A DNA stretch of 53,867 bases from an uncultured Ignavibacteria bacterium. Its GTDB lineage: Bacteria; Bacteroidota; Ignavibacteria; SZUA-365. The stretch spans positions 72,870 to 126,736 of the forward strand of contig CAJXVM010000015.1 in assembly GCA_913061095.1 (NCBI GenBank), in the 5' to 3' direction. This document shows, piece after piece, positions 25,019 to 33,248 of this stretch. The first letter of the stretch is position 1, and every line of letters starts with the position of its first letter. Both the position numbers and the translations under genes were made by a program. Under the pieces are notes generated by a model. The model was given only the letters and a program-made list of their open reading frames with translations, was not told where the DNA came from and did not search any database.

Positions 25019-28000
25019 ATGCGATTGCACGAGCGTGTCACCGGAATCCTCCTCGCTGCCGGAATGGCGGCGGCGATGCTGCTGTCCATCCCATCCGCGC
25101 CGGTGTGCGCGCAGCTGAAATTCGACTCCTATTCCATCGAGGAAGGTCTCTCGCAGAGCTCGGTGCGCAGTATCCAGCAGGACCACCGAGGCTTCATCTG
25201 GTTCGGCACCGAGGACGGCCTCAACCGCTATGACGGAGCCACCTTCACCGTGTTCAAGCCCGTTCCCAACGATCCATCCTCTCTGAGCAGCAGTTTCATT
25301 CGCGCGATTACCGAGGATGATGACGGAAATCTCTGGATCGGCACCAACGGCGGGGGGATGAACCGCTTCGATCCTTCCACTGAGCGTTTCGAACGCTTCA
25401 CCGCCGATCCGGCGCGAAAGGACGGTCTGGCACACAACTCCGTCTGGGCGATCCGCGAGGACCGCGACGGCATGCTGTGGATCGGCACCGACGGCGGTGG
25501 CGTGCAGCGTTTCGATCCGCGCACGGGGGAATTCACAACCTATCAGCACGATGCAAAAAATTCGCTGACGCTCTCGAGCGACAATATCATTTCCCTCATC
25601 ATCGACCACCGCGGCATCGTCTGGGCGGGGAGCCGGTATGGCGGACTCAACCATATCGATCCTTCCACGGGGCTCGTGACGCGATACACGCATGACCCCA
25701 CGAATGTGAACAGTATCGGCGCAGATGACGTGCATGCGCTCGTGGAGGATGAGGAAGGACACATCTGGGCCGGCACATTCGGCGGCGGGCTCTGCATGCT
25801 TGATACGGAACGCGAAACATTCACACGCTACCGCGCCGATCCGTCCAATCCCTACGCGCTCAGCGACAACAGTATTCATTCACTCCTGATCGACAGCAGG
25901 GGATCGATGTGGATCGGAACGAACGGGGGCGGCGTCAATCGCTACATCCGGAAGAAGGGACTGTTTCTCGCGTACCGGCACGATCCGGAGAAACCGTTTT
26001 CTCTGTGCAACGACATCATCTTCTCCCTCTTCGAGGATGCCGCGGGCACGATGTGGTTCGGCAGCGAATTCGGCGGCGTGAGCAAGCTCGACCGCTTCCG
26101 GCATAACTTCCGGCATTACCGCGCGGATCCGAACGATGGGAATTCGCTCAATGACAACTCGGTGTGGTCCCTTCACATATCCCGCGACAATGTGCTCTGG
26201 GTCGGCACGCGGGTGGGCGGACTCAACTGTTTCGACCGCGCGCACAACGTATACAGGCATTACACGGCCGATCCCTCGGATCCGCATGCGCTCAGTGACA
26301 ACCACGTGCGCTGTATCTACGAGGATCACACGGGCATGCTCTGGGTAGGCACCGATGGCGGCGGCCTGCATGCATTCGACCGCGGCACCGAGCGATTCCG
26401 GCGCTACATGCACGATCCCGGCGACCGGCGCTCCATCAGCGGCGACCGTGTGTACTGCGTCATGCAGGACAGCGAGGGGCGCTACTGGGTCGGTACGCGC
26501 ACCGGCGGACTCAACCTCTTCGATCCCGCCACGGGGCGCTTTCATTCTTACCGGCATCAACCGGGCAATCCGCAGAGTCTCAGCAACGACTTCGTGTACA
26601 TCATCCTCGAAGACAGCGCGGGGCGCCTCTGGGTCGGCACCTTCGCGGGTGGGCTGGATCTTTTCGATCCCGAAACGGAGCGATGGAAACATCACACATC
26701 CGTGCCGGGTGACAGCACGACGCTCAGCAGCGATTGTGTGCTGGCGATCACCGAGGCGCGCGACGGGACGCTGTGGGTCGGCACGGGAGGGGGCGGCATC
26801 AACCGTTTCGACCCGGAGACGGGGACGTTCCGCTGCTGGGACGAGCGTGATGGTCTCGCCAACAATGTTGTGTATTCGATTCTGGAGGACCGGCAGGGAC
26901 GTCTGTGGATCAGCACCAATCAGGGCATATCGCGTTTCGATCCCGCTACGGAGACCTTTCGGAATTTCACCGCTGGAGACGGCCTGCAGAGCAATGAGTT
27001 CAACGGCGGTGCGTATGCGAAAAGCGCCGGCGGAGAGATGTTCTTCGGCGGCATCAACGGTGTGAACGCGTTTTATCCCGACAACGTGCTCGAGAACACG
27101 TTCATCCCGCCGGTGTACATCACCGATATCAAGGTGTTCAACCGGTCGCTGCCCATCGGCGGTGACAGTCCGCTGCAGCGCCACGTGTGCGAAACCGACG
27201 AGGTCGTGCTTTCGTACCGGCAGAACGTGTTTTCCATCGACTTCGTTGCGCTCAATTACACCGTGCCGATGAACAACCGCTATCTCATCATGCTCGAGGG
27301 CGTGGACGACGACTGGATTCCTATCTGTGCGGAGCGACGCAGCGCATCGTACATGAACCTTCCGCCGGGGCGGTATGCGTTCAAAGTCAAGGGATCGAAC
27401 AACGACGGCATCTGGAATCCGGAGCCGGCGGTGCTGCGCATTGTTATCACACCGCCTTTCTGGCAGACCTGGTGGTTCCGCCTGCTGGCCGTGCTGATTG
27501 TTCTCGCGCTCGGATACATCTGGTTCCGCCGCCGCCTGCGGAACGTGCGGATGAAAACCGAGCTGCAGACCGCGCACGACGCGCAGATGTCTGTCATGCC
27601 GCAGGAGGATCCCGTAGTCCCCGGCTACGACATTTCCGGTCTCTGTGCTCCGGCCTTCGAGGTCGGAGGCGACTTCTTCGACTACTTCTGCCTGCAGCGG
27701 GGAGAACTGTTCTGTGTCGCCGTGGGCGACGTCTCGGGGAAGGCCATGAATTCGGCGATGACCGCTGTGCTGAGCAGCGGCATGCTCTCGGCGCATGCCG
27801 AGCAGGCCGGATCGATCGGGGAAATCATGACACGGCTCAACGGTCCGATGTACCGCAAGACGGACCGGAAGATGTTCACCGCGCTCTGTCTGCTCGCGCT
27901 GCACATCAATGATCACCGTGTGAGCTTTACCAACGCGGGCATTCCCCAGCCCCTGCTGAAGCGCGGCGGCGCGGTGCGTGAACTGCAGTCCGACGGTCCG

Positions 28001-28291
28001 CGCCTCCCCCTCGGTTCCGTGCCTGATATCGCATACGGAGAACGCGATGAGGATCTGCATCCCGGTGATGTCATCGTCGTGTATACCGACGGGCTCTCGG
28101 AGGCGGTCGACGGCACGCGGGAATTCTACGGTGCCGAGCGCCTGCAGCGCTTCCTCGCAGCCCTCGATACATCCGGTCTTCCCGCCGCGGCGATCAAGCA
28201 GCGCATCATCGACGACGTCCAGGAATTCGTCGGCGGTTCCGCGCGCAGCGACGACATGACCGTCGTCGTCATCAAGGTGTCCGTCACATGA
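25019..28291 (+). CDS. Beta-propeller sensor with SpoIIE-type PP2C phosphatase output
   Basis: 1090 residues from the ATG at 25019 (in-frame GTG at 24971 and ATG at 24989 also exist), where a signal peptide begins (MRLHERVTGILLAAGMAAAM). About 14 Reg_prop blades follow, each with a WIGTxxGGxxRFDPxT-like core (LWIGTDGGGVQRFDP, LWVGTFAGGLDLFDP). Then come a Y_Y_Y domain (about 743-813), one membrane helix (WWFRLLAVLIVLALGYIWF, about 817-836) and a cytosolic SpoIIE phosphatase (about 860-1090; EVGGDFFDYF, AVGDVSGKAMNSAM, VVYTDGLSEA, SDDMTVVVIK). It resembles hybrid two-component sensors with a phosphatase in place of the kinase. It should dephosphorylate an anti-sigma-antagonist-type partner; none is encoded here. 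Confidence 0.93.
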   Translation: MRLHERVTGILLAAGMAAAMLLSIPSAPVCAQLKFDSYSIEEGLSQSSVRSIQQDHRGFIWFGTEDGLNRYDGATFTVFKPVPNDPSSLSSSFIRAITEDDDGNLWIGTNGGGMNRFDPSTERFERFTADPARKDGLAHNSVWAIREDRDGMLWIGTDGGGVQRFDPRTGEFTTYQHDAKNSLTLSSDNIISLIIDHRGIVWAGSRYGGLNHIDPSTGLVTRYTHDPTNVNSIGADDVHALVEDEEGHIWAGTFGGGLCMLDTERETFTRYRADPSNPYALSDNSIHSLLIDSRGSMWIGTNGGGVNRYIRKKGLFLAYRHDPEKPFSLCNDIIFSLFEDAAGTMWFGSEFGGVSKLDRFRHNFRHYRADPNDGNSLNDNSVWSLHISRDNVLWVGTRVGGLNCFDRAHNVYRHYTADPSDPHALSDNHVRCIYEDHTGMLWVGTDGGGLHAFDRGTERFRRYMHDPGDRRSISGDRVYCVMQDSEGRYWVGTRTGGLNLFDPATGRFHSYRHQPGNPQSLSNDFVYIILEDSAGRLWVGTFAGGLDLFDPETERWKHHTSVPGDSTTLSSDCVLAITEARDGTLWVGTGGGGINRFDPETGTFRCWDERDGLANNVVYSILEDRQGRLWISTNQGISRFDPATETFRNFTAGDGLQSNEFNGGAYAKSAGGEMFFGGINGVNAFYPDNVLENTFIPPVYITDIKVFNRSLPIGGDSPLQRHVCETDEVVLSYRQNVFSIDFVALNYTVPMNNRYLIMLEGVDDDWIPICAERRSASYMNLPPGRYAFKVKGSNNDGIWNPEPAVLRIVITPPFWQTWWFRLLAVLIVLALGYIWFRRRLRNVRMKTELQTAHDAQMSVMPQEDPVVPGYDISGLCAPAFEVGGDFFDYFCLQRGELFCVAVGDVSGKAMNSAMTAVLSSGMLSAHAEQAGSIGEIMTRLNGPMYRKTDRKMFTALCLLALHINDHRVSFTNAGIPQPLLKRGGAVRELQSDGPRLPLGSVPDIAYGERDEDLHPGDVIVVYTDGLSEAVDGTREFYGAERLQRFLAALDTSGLPAAAIKQRIIDDVQEFVGGSARSDDMTVVVIKVSVT

Positions 28292-28304
28292 TCGCAACAC
28301 GCCG

Positions 28305-28440
28305 GCATCCCGCTGCACTTGCATCCCGCTGCACTTGCATCCCGCTGCACTTGCATCCCGCTGCACTTGCATCCCGCTGCACTTGCATCCCGCTGTACTT
28401 GCATCCCGCTGTACTTGCATCCCGCTGCACTTGCATCCCA
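28305..28440. repeat. 16-bp tandem repeat, 8 copies plus a partial
   Basis: Unit GCATCCCGCTGCACTT occurs eight times without a gap (28305-28432), followed by GCATCCCA. Copies 6 and 7 carry TGTACTT instead of TGCACTT; all others are identical. It is non-coding, lies 13 bp after the propeller phosphatase stop and ends 26 bp before the DinB start. Near-identity of copies points to recent expansion by slippage or recombination. Confidence 0.95.
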
Positions 28441-28466
28441 TTTTTCCATAAGTACAGGGAACGTTC

Positions 28467-29003
28467 ATGTCCTTACACACCATCACCCCTCCCGCTCGTG
28501 ATGAATATCCCCCGTATTTCCAGACCTATCTCGACACGCTGCCCGAAGGCAAGCTCATGGGCATCCTCGAGCAGCAGATGCAGCAGGTGCGTGATCTGCT
28601 GCTGGCGATGAACGACGAGCAGGCGGAGTTTCGCTACGCGGAGGGGAAGTGGAGCGTGAAGGAATTGATCGGACACATGATCGACACCGAGCGCATTTTC
28701 TCGTACCGCGCACTGTGCATCGCGCGGGGTGAGCGGGCGGCGCTGCCGGGGTACGATCAGGATCGCTACAATGAACAGGCAGGGTTCCCGGAGCGCACGC
28801 GCAGCAGTCTCTCGGGTGAATACGAGCACCTGCGGAAATCCAACCTCTTCCTGTTTCCGTCGTGGGACGAACGTGTGCAGCAGCTGCGCGGCATTGCGGA
28901 TGGCAGCGAGGTCAGTGTGCGCGCACTTGCGTGGATCATCGCGGGACATGAGCGCTATCATCTCGGGATCCTGAACGAACGCTACCTGCCGCATCTGAGC
29001 TGA
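28467..29003 (+). CDS. DinB-like metal-binding four-helix protein
   Basis: 178 residues. The DinB_2 pattern is visible: KWSVKELIGHMIDTERIFSY with metal ligand His70 and AWIIAGHERYHLGILNERYL with His161 and His165, forming the three-His metal site. Related proteins act as thiol-dependent hydrolases or S-transferases, often with bacillithiol. The ribosome site AGGGAA lies 7 bp upstream of the ATG. Substrate is unknown. The gene sits between two tandem-repeat arrays. Confidence 0.88.
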   Translation: MSLHTITPPARDEYPPYFQTYLDTLPEGKLMGILEQQMQQVRDLLLAMNDEQAEFRYAEGKWSVKELIGHMIDTERIFSYRALCIARGERAALPGYDQDRYNEQAGFPERTRSSLSGEYEHLRKSNLFLFPSWDERVQQLRGIADGSEVSVRALAWIIAGHERYHLGILNERYLPHLS

Positions 29004-29020
29004 ACATCGAAGCGGCCGCG

Positions 29021-29143
29021 GTGACGAAAAACGTCCGGGCCGGTGACGAAAAATCTCCGCGCACGGCGATGAAAAATCTCCGCGTACGGCGATGAAAAAC
29101 GTCTGCGCGCGGCGACGAAAAACGTCCGGGCCGGCGACGATCC
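29021..29143. repeat. Degenerate 22-23-bp tandem repeat, 5 copies
   Basis: Units begin at 29021, 29043, 29066, 29089 and 29112, each of the form GYGAYGAAAAA followed by a GC-rich half (for example GTGACGAAAAACGTCCGGGCC, abbreviated at the end). A sixth partial unit GCGACGATCC follows. It lies in the 227-bp gap between the DinB gene and the ferritin-like gene. No hairpin or open frame explains it. Confidence 0.85.
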
Positions 29144-29230
29144 TCAGCCGGTGGAGCGTGAACGATTCACCGATTCCGGGCGTTATATCTGTATCCACAA
29201 TGTTTCATCCATCATGATGAAGAGGATTAC

Positions 29231-29656
29231 ATGGACAAGCAGAAATTGATTGACAATCTGAATGAAGATCTCGCCAACGAACTCAGTGCGATCATACAGT
29301 ACCTGACTTACGCAGCCAAGGCGAACGGCCCCTATCGCCCGCAGCTGAAAGATTTCTACATGGCAGAGGTCCCCGATGAGCAGCTTCATGCGGAGTATCT
29401 TTCCAACAAAATCGTCGCCCTCGGTGGCGAACCCACAACGACGCCCGCGCCTGTGAAGGAAGCTTCGACGAACAGGGAAATGCTGCAGGCCGTGCTCGAG
29501 GCGGAGCGCAAGGCCATGGCCGGGTACACCGAGCGCGCGAAGCAGGCAGATGAATTCGGCGACAAAGGGCTTGCTGTGCAACTCGAGGACATGGTCCGCG
29601 ACGAAAGCGGCCACGCCGAAGAGACCGAACGCATCCTGCAGGACTGGCCGCTCTGA
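29231..29656 (+). CDS. Ferritin-like di-iron protein (bacterioferritin family)
   Basis: 141 residues, four-helix bundle. Likely iron ligands follow the ferritin pattern: Glu17 (ANELSAIIQYL), Glu50 and His53 (DEQLHAEYL), Glu90/Glu92 (AVLEAERKAM), Glu125 and His128 (DESGHAEETERIL). It is shorter than ferritin and resembles ferritin-like proteins of the bacterioferritin/rubrerythrin superfamily, for iron storage or peroxide protection. The ATG is preceded by a GAAGAGGA ribosome site. A strong terminator follows at 29696. Confidence 0.85.
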   Translation: MDKQKLIDNLNEDLANELSAIIQYLTYAAKANGPYRPQLKDFYMAEVPDEQLHAEYLSNKIVALGGEPTTTPAPVKEASTNREMLQAVLEAERKAMAGYTERAKQADEFGDKGLAVQLEDMVRDESGHAEETERILQDWPL

Positions 29657-29695
29657 TCGCGATTGCAGAACGTTGTCGGTGCTGAACCGACGCCA

Positions 29696-29736
29696 AACCG
29701 TCACTCTTCGACAAGCTCAGGGTGACGGTTTTTTTT
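29696..29736 (+). terminator. Rho-independent terminator after the ferritin-like gene
   Basis: AACCGTCAC (29696-29704) pairs perfectly with GTGACGGTT (29722-29730), enclosing the loop TCTTCGACAAGCTCAGG, and a run of eight T residues follows. The loop carries the CTTCGACAAGCTCAG word that is dispersed in many bacterial genomes. Confidence 0.9.
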
Positions 29737-29878
29737 ACGGGGGTGACGGTTTTTCCTGCCGGGGTGACGGATATTTTTGTCGGCGGGGGCGGATTCTTTC
29801 GCCAGGGGGAAGGTTTTTTACCGGGGGTGACGGTTCTGTTTTCTCAGGGGAGGGACGGTATGTCACCTCCGGGGATTC
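29721..29878. repeat. Degenerate array of about 21-bp units, 7 copies
   Basis: Units start near 29721, 29741, 29761, 29784, 29804, 29823 and 29846. The core is GGGGTGACGG followed by a T-rich half (TTTTTCCTGCC, ATATTTTTGTCGG, TTCTGTTTTCTC). The first unit is the 3' arm and T-run of the terminator at 29696. The array ends just before the stop codon of the minus-strand gene at 29883. Confidence 0.75.
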
Positions 29879-29882
29879 ATCG

Positions 29883-30827
29883 CTAAATCCAATCGAGATA
29901 CAGCAGCAGGGAGAGGCCGAGCACAAGGAGTCCGACGATCACCAGCACGGTCGTGGCGGCGGCGGTGTCGTCGGGCACCTCCCGGAGGATCAGGTCTGTC
30001 TCGCTCTGCCGATGTCGCTGCAGCAGATCGTAGACGGTACTGCCAATACCCCGGCAGAATGCTTCATACGCACAGTGATCCCGGTACGGTGCGAAATCCT
30101 CCCGGGCGATATGCACGCTGATTTCCCCTGACGACTGAAGGACGACCCTGGTCATGTCACGGCGATTGCGCTGATCATCGCTGAACAGATGCTGTGCCCC
30201 GGGGAAGAAAAGCACCAGTGTGTCATCCTGCCACTCGGGCACCGCGATGCGGCGTCGGAAAAGAAAGGAGGAAAATCGTCGCAGCTCGTCACCTGAGTAG
30301 CGGACGGTTCGCACAGTGCAGAGCACGTCGGGATCGTCGCTTGCGGATTCATCGGTGGGAGCGGATGCTTCGGTGGGAGCGGATGCTTCATGTGCCGTGC
30401 CGATTTCTCCGGGAAAACCGTTCATGCCATTTTCAGCGTTTTGCAGGGCGGATGCGAAGAGCCAGCGGTTCCAGCTGCGCGTGCGCGTGCGCTGCAGCAA
30501 CACGGCGGGCAGACTGAATACCAGCAGCACGCCGAACGCGATCAGATGCGCGGTCCAGCTCCGGTGCGTGAAGATCGTGTCGTGGTGCATCGCCAGCTCG
30601 TAATGCCACGCCAGGAGTCCGGCCATTACTCCCACGAGCATATACAGCCGCGACCGCTGCCGCCAGCCCGTCCGGATCGCGAATCCCATGATGAATGCGG
30701 CAAATAGCCAGGTGCTGTAGTGCGTCCCGAACAGGCTGTCCTCGAGCACCTGCAGCAGAAGGTAGATTGCGGAGGTCGTGATCGTCCAGAACCAGAGCCG
30801 CGGGGTTGATGGAATGCGTTGAGACAT
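29883..30827 (-). CDS. Multi-pass membrane protein of unknown function
   Basis: 314 residues. Four N-terminal hydrophobic spans (about 12-30, 37-52, 60-76, 90-112) are followed by a soluble region (about 115-290) with a low-complexity Ala/Thr/Ser/Glu stretch (HEASAPTEASAPTDESASDD, coded by an 18-bp direct repeat near 30351-30390). A single C-terminal helix ends the protein (AATTVLVIVGLLVLGLSLLL). The soluble region has a beta/alpha pattern (WQDDTLVLFFPGAQHLFSDD, VVLQSSGEISVHIAREDF). I do not recognise a family. A possible cue is that the C-terminal tail is buried in or beneath the membrane, a tail-anchored layout. Confidence 0.75.
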   Translation of the reverse strand: MSQRIPSTPRLWFWTITTSAIYLLLQVLEDSLFGTHYSTWLFAAFIMGFAIRTGWRQRSRLYMLVGVMAGLLAWHYELAMHHDTIFTHRSWTAHLIAFGVLLVFSLPAVLLQRTRTRSWNRWLFASALQNAENGMNGFPGEIGTAHEASAPTEASAPTDESASDDPDVLCTVRTVRYSGDELRRFSSFLFRRRIAVPEWQDDTLVLFFPGAQHLFSDDQRNRRDMTRVVLQSSGEISVHIAREDFAPYRDHCAYEAFCRGIGSTVYDLLQRHRQSETDLILREVPDDTAAATTVLVIVGLLVLGLSLLLYLDWI

Positions 30828-31014
30828 GATCGTGAGTTCACTGTCAGGCTTGCATGGAATTGTATAAAGATGGCGAAATTTCCGGCGGGATCATACGCCC
30901 GGTTGCTTCGGATGGCCGGGATGATGAACTTACCGGTCGCAGGAAGCACGAAGCAGGAAGCAGGATGGAGAAGCAGCGAGGCGACGGGATCCCGTTTCAA
31001 TCACAGGAGCACAA

Positions 31015-31644
31015 ATGAACGAAGGCAATTCGCGCGGGGACATCCCCGCCGGGGGAGACACAGCAGAGTATGTACGCGAAGACCGCTCGATATCCCTGCT
31101 GCAGGCGAACTTCCAGATGATTTTCGTCGCCGTGCCCGCCGTGCTCGTGTTCGTGGTTCCGTACGCACTGCTCTGGGATGTGGCGTCGCTGTTCCGCTTT
31201 TCAGGTTCCGCCATCGGCATGCTGGTGCTCGCCATCCTCGCGGGCATCGTCGTGCACGAGGGGATTCACGGACTCACTTGGAAACTCGCCACCGGAAAAT
31301 CCTTTGGCGTCATCCGCTTCGGTTTCGACTGGAAAACCGTCACACCCTATGCGCACTGCACCGAACCGATGCGCGCCGATGCCTACCGTCTCGGCGCCGG
31401 CATGCCGCTGCTGCTGATGGGCGTGCTGCCCTCCATCGCCGGCATCGCCACCGGCAGCGCCGCGGTCATGGCATTCGGCCTCTTCTTCACCTTCGCCGCG
31501 GGCGGCGACATGCTCATCCTGTGGCTGCTCCGCGACGTGCCGGGCACCGCGCTCGTTGAAGATCATCCGAACCGCGCGGGGAGCTATGTGCTGAGGGAGC
31601 GTGAGGATCGTGAGGATCGTAAGGATCGCGAGGAGCGGAACTGA
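31015..31644 (+). CDS. DUF3267 family membrane metalloprotease-like protein
   Basis: 209 residues. The zinc-type motif VVHEGIHGLTWK (His81, Glu82, His85) sits at the end of the second of about four membrane helices, followed by TVTPYAHCTEPMRADAYR, as in DUF3267/M50-like proteins. Substrate and role are unknown. The C-terminus ends in repeated Arg/Glu/Asp words (REREDREDRKDREERN), coded by 9-bp direct repeats (GAGGATCGT, AAGGATCGC) that may be recent expansion. It precedes the thioesterase gene by 16 bp, likely one operon. Confidence 0.85.
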   Translation: MNEGNSRGDIPAGGDTAEYVREDRSISLLQANFQMIFVAVPAVLVFVVPYALLWDVASLFRFSGSAIGMLVLAILAGIVVHEGIHGLTWKLATGKSFGVIRFGFDWKTVTPYAHCTEPMRADAYRLGAGMPLLLMGVLPSIAGIATGSAAVMAFGLFFTFAAGGDMLILWLLRDVPGTALVEDHPNRAGSYVLREREDREDRKDREERN

Positions 31645-31660
31645 ACCAGCAGGATGCACC

Positions 31661-32425
31661 ATGCCAGGACATGAGTTCACACACGACTACGAAATCCATT
31701 ACTACGACTGCGACGCGCGGAAGCGTCTGAGCGTTCTGGCGATGCTGCGCTTCTTCGAGGATATCGCGCTGCGGCAGAGCGAAGCGGTGGGGGTCGGACT
31801 CGACTTCTACGAGCGCGAACAGGTGGCGTGGCTGCTGAGCAGATGGGACATCCGCATCCGCGCCCTCCCGTCATACATGTCGGATGTGCGCGTCCTTACC
31901 CAGCCGATGCGCATGCGCCGCTTTCTCGCGAACCGCCGCTATGCGCTGTATGACGGTGACGCCGCGCCGGTGATCGAGGCGGATTCACAGTGGGTATTCC
32001 TCGACACGGAACGAAGACGACCGGCACGCATTCCGGAGGAGGTGTACCGCCGCTACGGACGTATCACGGAATCGGAGGAACTGCCGGCCCCGCCTCCGCC
32101 CCGCGCACCGGAGCGCACGGACGCGGAGCGCAGCTTTTCCGTGCGCATGAGCGACATCGACACGAACGGCCATGTCAATAATATTCGCTACGTGGAGTGG
32201 GCGCTGGAGACGCTGCCCGTGGAGCTGCTGCGGGAGGGAACGCTGCGCCGGCTGCTGGTGCATTACCGCCGGGAGGTCCGCTACGGTGCCGAGGTGCACT
32301 CGGTGGCTGCGTTCGGGGAAGAAGACGGCCTGCTTGCGGCGCGGCATGAAATCCGTTCCGGCGATGCGGCGGTCTGTCAGCTCGAGAGTTTCTGGGTTCA
32401 GCAGCCGTCGTCCGTCTCACCGTAA
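31661..32425 (+). CDS. Acyl-ACP thioesterase (FatA/FatB family)
   Basis: 254 residues from the ATG at 31661 with AGGATG upstream. Two hotdog domains are visible: an N-terminal one (DYEIHYYDCDARKRLSVLAM, AWLLSRWDIRIRALP) and a C-terminal one with FSVRMSDIDTNGHVNNIRYV, which carries the Asn-x-His (NGHVNN) catalytic motif of plant and bacterial acyl-ACP thioesterases. It releases free fatty acid from acyl-ACP in the cytosol. Its 3' end overlaps the convergent TetR gene by 28 bp, so their transcripts could affect each other. Confidence 0.9.
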   Translation: MPGHEFTHDYEIHYYDCDARKRLSVLAMLRFFEDIALRQSEAVGVGLDFYEREQVAWLLSRWDIRIRALPSYMSDVRVLTQPMRMRRFLANRRYALYDGDAAPVIEADSQWVFLDTERRRPARIPEEVYRRYGRITESEELPAPPPPRAPERTDAERSFSVRMSDIDTNGHVNNIRYVEWALETLPVELLREGTLRRLLVHYRREVRYGAEVHSVAAFGEEDGLLAARHEIRSGDAAVCQLESFWVQQPSSVSP

Positions 32426-33030
32426 AACGCCTCACCGAGCACGTCGAGCAGAAACAGCATCGCGTTTTCGATGCGCTTCCAGCCGTCCTCCGTTTTGAGA
32501 GGCACGCCGTTGTAGACGTCGATTGTCTCCGCGCGCAGGGCGAGGTAATTGATGCCCGCCGAGAGAATGCTCATCAGCGCGGGCGCATCCACGTCGCCGC
32601 GTTCGATACTCTCGTCGAGCACATGCGTGATGGCCGTGGCCTGCTCCTCGCGCTGGGCGGCGAGACGTTCGGTGACCGCGTTGCGCGTGCTCAATTCCCA
32701 GCGCATGATTTCAAGCAGTTCGGGACTGCGCCGCAGATGGTGGATCTGCTCGGTGAGGATGCGGCGCGCGATGGCCATGAGCGCATCCGGACCGCCGCCG
32801 GTATCCATGTCGCCGATCACGCGGTTGAGCCGGCCGAAGTAGTCCTTCTCCTCGGCGAAGGCGGTGAGAAGTCCGTCGAGATCCCCGAAGTACCGGTAGA
32901 TGAGCACCTTGTCCACCCCGGCGCGTTTCGCCACGGCGTTGACGCCAACGCCTTCGAAGCCCTGCTCGAGGATGATCCCGTCGAGAGCGTCGATGAGTTT
33001 TTGCCTGGTGGATTCGCTGTCTCGTGTCAT
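32398..33030 (-). CDS. TetR family transcriptional regulator
   Basis: 210 residues. The HTH occupies about residues 9-56 (RQKLIDALDGIILEQGFEGV then GVNAVAKRAGVDKVLIYRYF), followed by a helical ligand domain with the Arg/Glu-rich segment LLEIMRWELSTRNAVTERLA. TetR proteins bind palindromic operators and are released by small ligands. Its likely partners are the Acg-like oxidoreductase gene upstream on the same strand and the thioesterase gene it overlaps. The 210-bp gap upstream holds a 17-bp tandem array. Confidence 0.93.
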   Translation of the reverse strand: MTRDSESTRQKLIDALDGIILEQGFEGVGVNAVAKRAGVDKVLIYRYFGDLDGLLTAFAEEKDYFGRLNRVIGDMDTGGGPDALMAIARRILTEQIHHLRRSPELLEIMRWELSTRNAVTERLAAQREEQATAITHVLDESIERGDVDAPALMSILSAGINYLALRAETIDVYNGVPLKTEDGWKRIENAMLFLLDVLGEAFYGETDDGC

Positions 33031-33084
33031 GCAGTGCCTCCATTGCTGTCGTGGATGTGAGGATGGATGATGATGATTCAGGCC

Positions 33085-33248
33085 GGGCTCATGCGGATGC
33101 CGGGCTCATGCGGATGCCGGGCTCATGCGGATGCCGGGCTCATGCGGATGCCGGGTTCATGCGGATGCCGGGTTCATGCGGATGCCGGGTTCATGCGGAT
33201 GCCGGGTTCGTGCGGATGTCGTGCTCATGTGGATGCTGGTTTCATGCC
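33085..33248. repeat. 17-bp tandem repeat, 9 copies plus a partial
   Basis: Unit GGGCTCATGCGGATGCC repeats without gaps from 33085. Copies 1-4 are identical, copies 5-7 read GGGTTCATGCGGATGCC, copies 8 and 9 are degenerate and a partial copy runs into the coding sequence at 33242-33248. The array fills most of the interval between the Acg-like gene (whose stop codon TGA lies in the last partial copy) and the TetR start. It is not CRISPR: there are no unique spacers. Confidence 0.95.

Noticed and set aside
25880-28486. 868-residue minus-strand open frame opposite the propeller phosphatase gene
   Set aside because: It is a shadow of the plus-strand gene: its product is full of His/Arg/Val words that mirror the repeated blades, it has no ribosome site, and it reads through the 16-bp array at its N-terminus.
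30828-31014. Gene start in the 187-bp gap between the unknown membrane protein and the DUF3267 gene
   Set aside because: The only frame there (from about 30819) runs out of phase through the DUF3267 gene as an Arg-rich shadow. No ribosome site is visible.
33085-33248. CRISPR-like array
   Set aside because: The unit is 17 bp with no unique spacers, and there are no cas genes. The same holds for 28305-28440 and 35310-35567.
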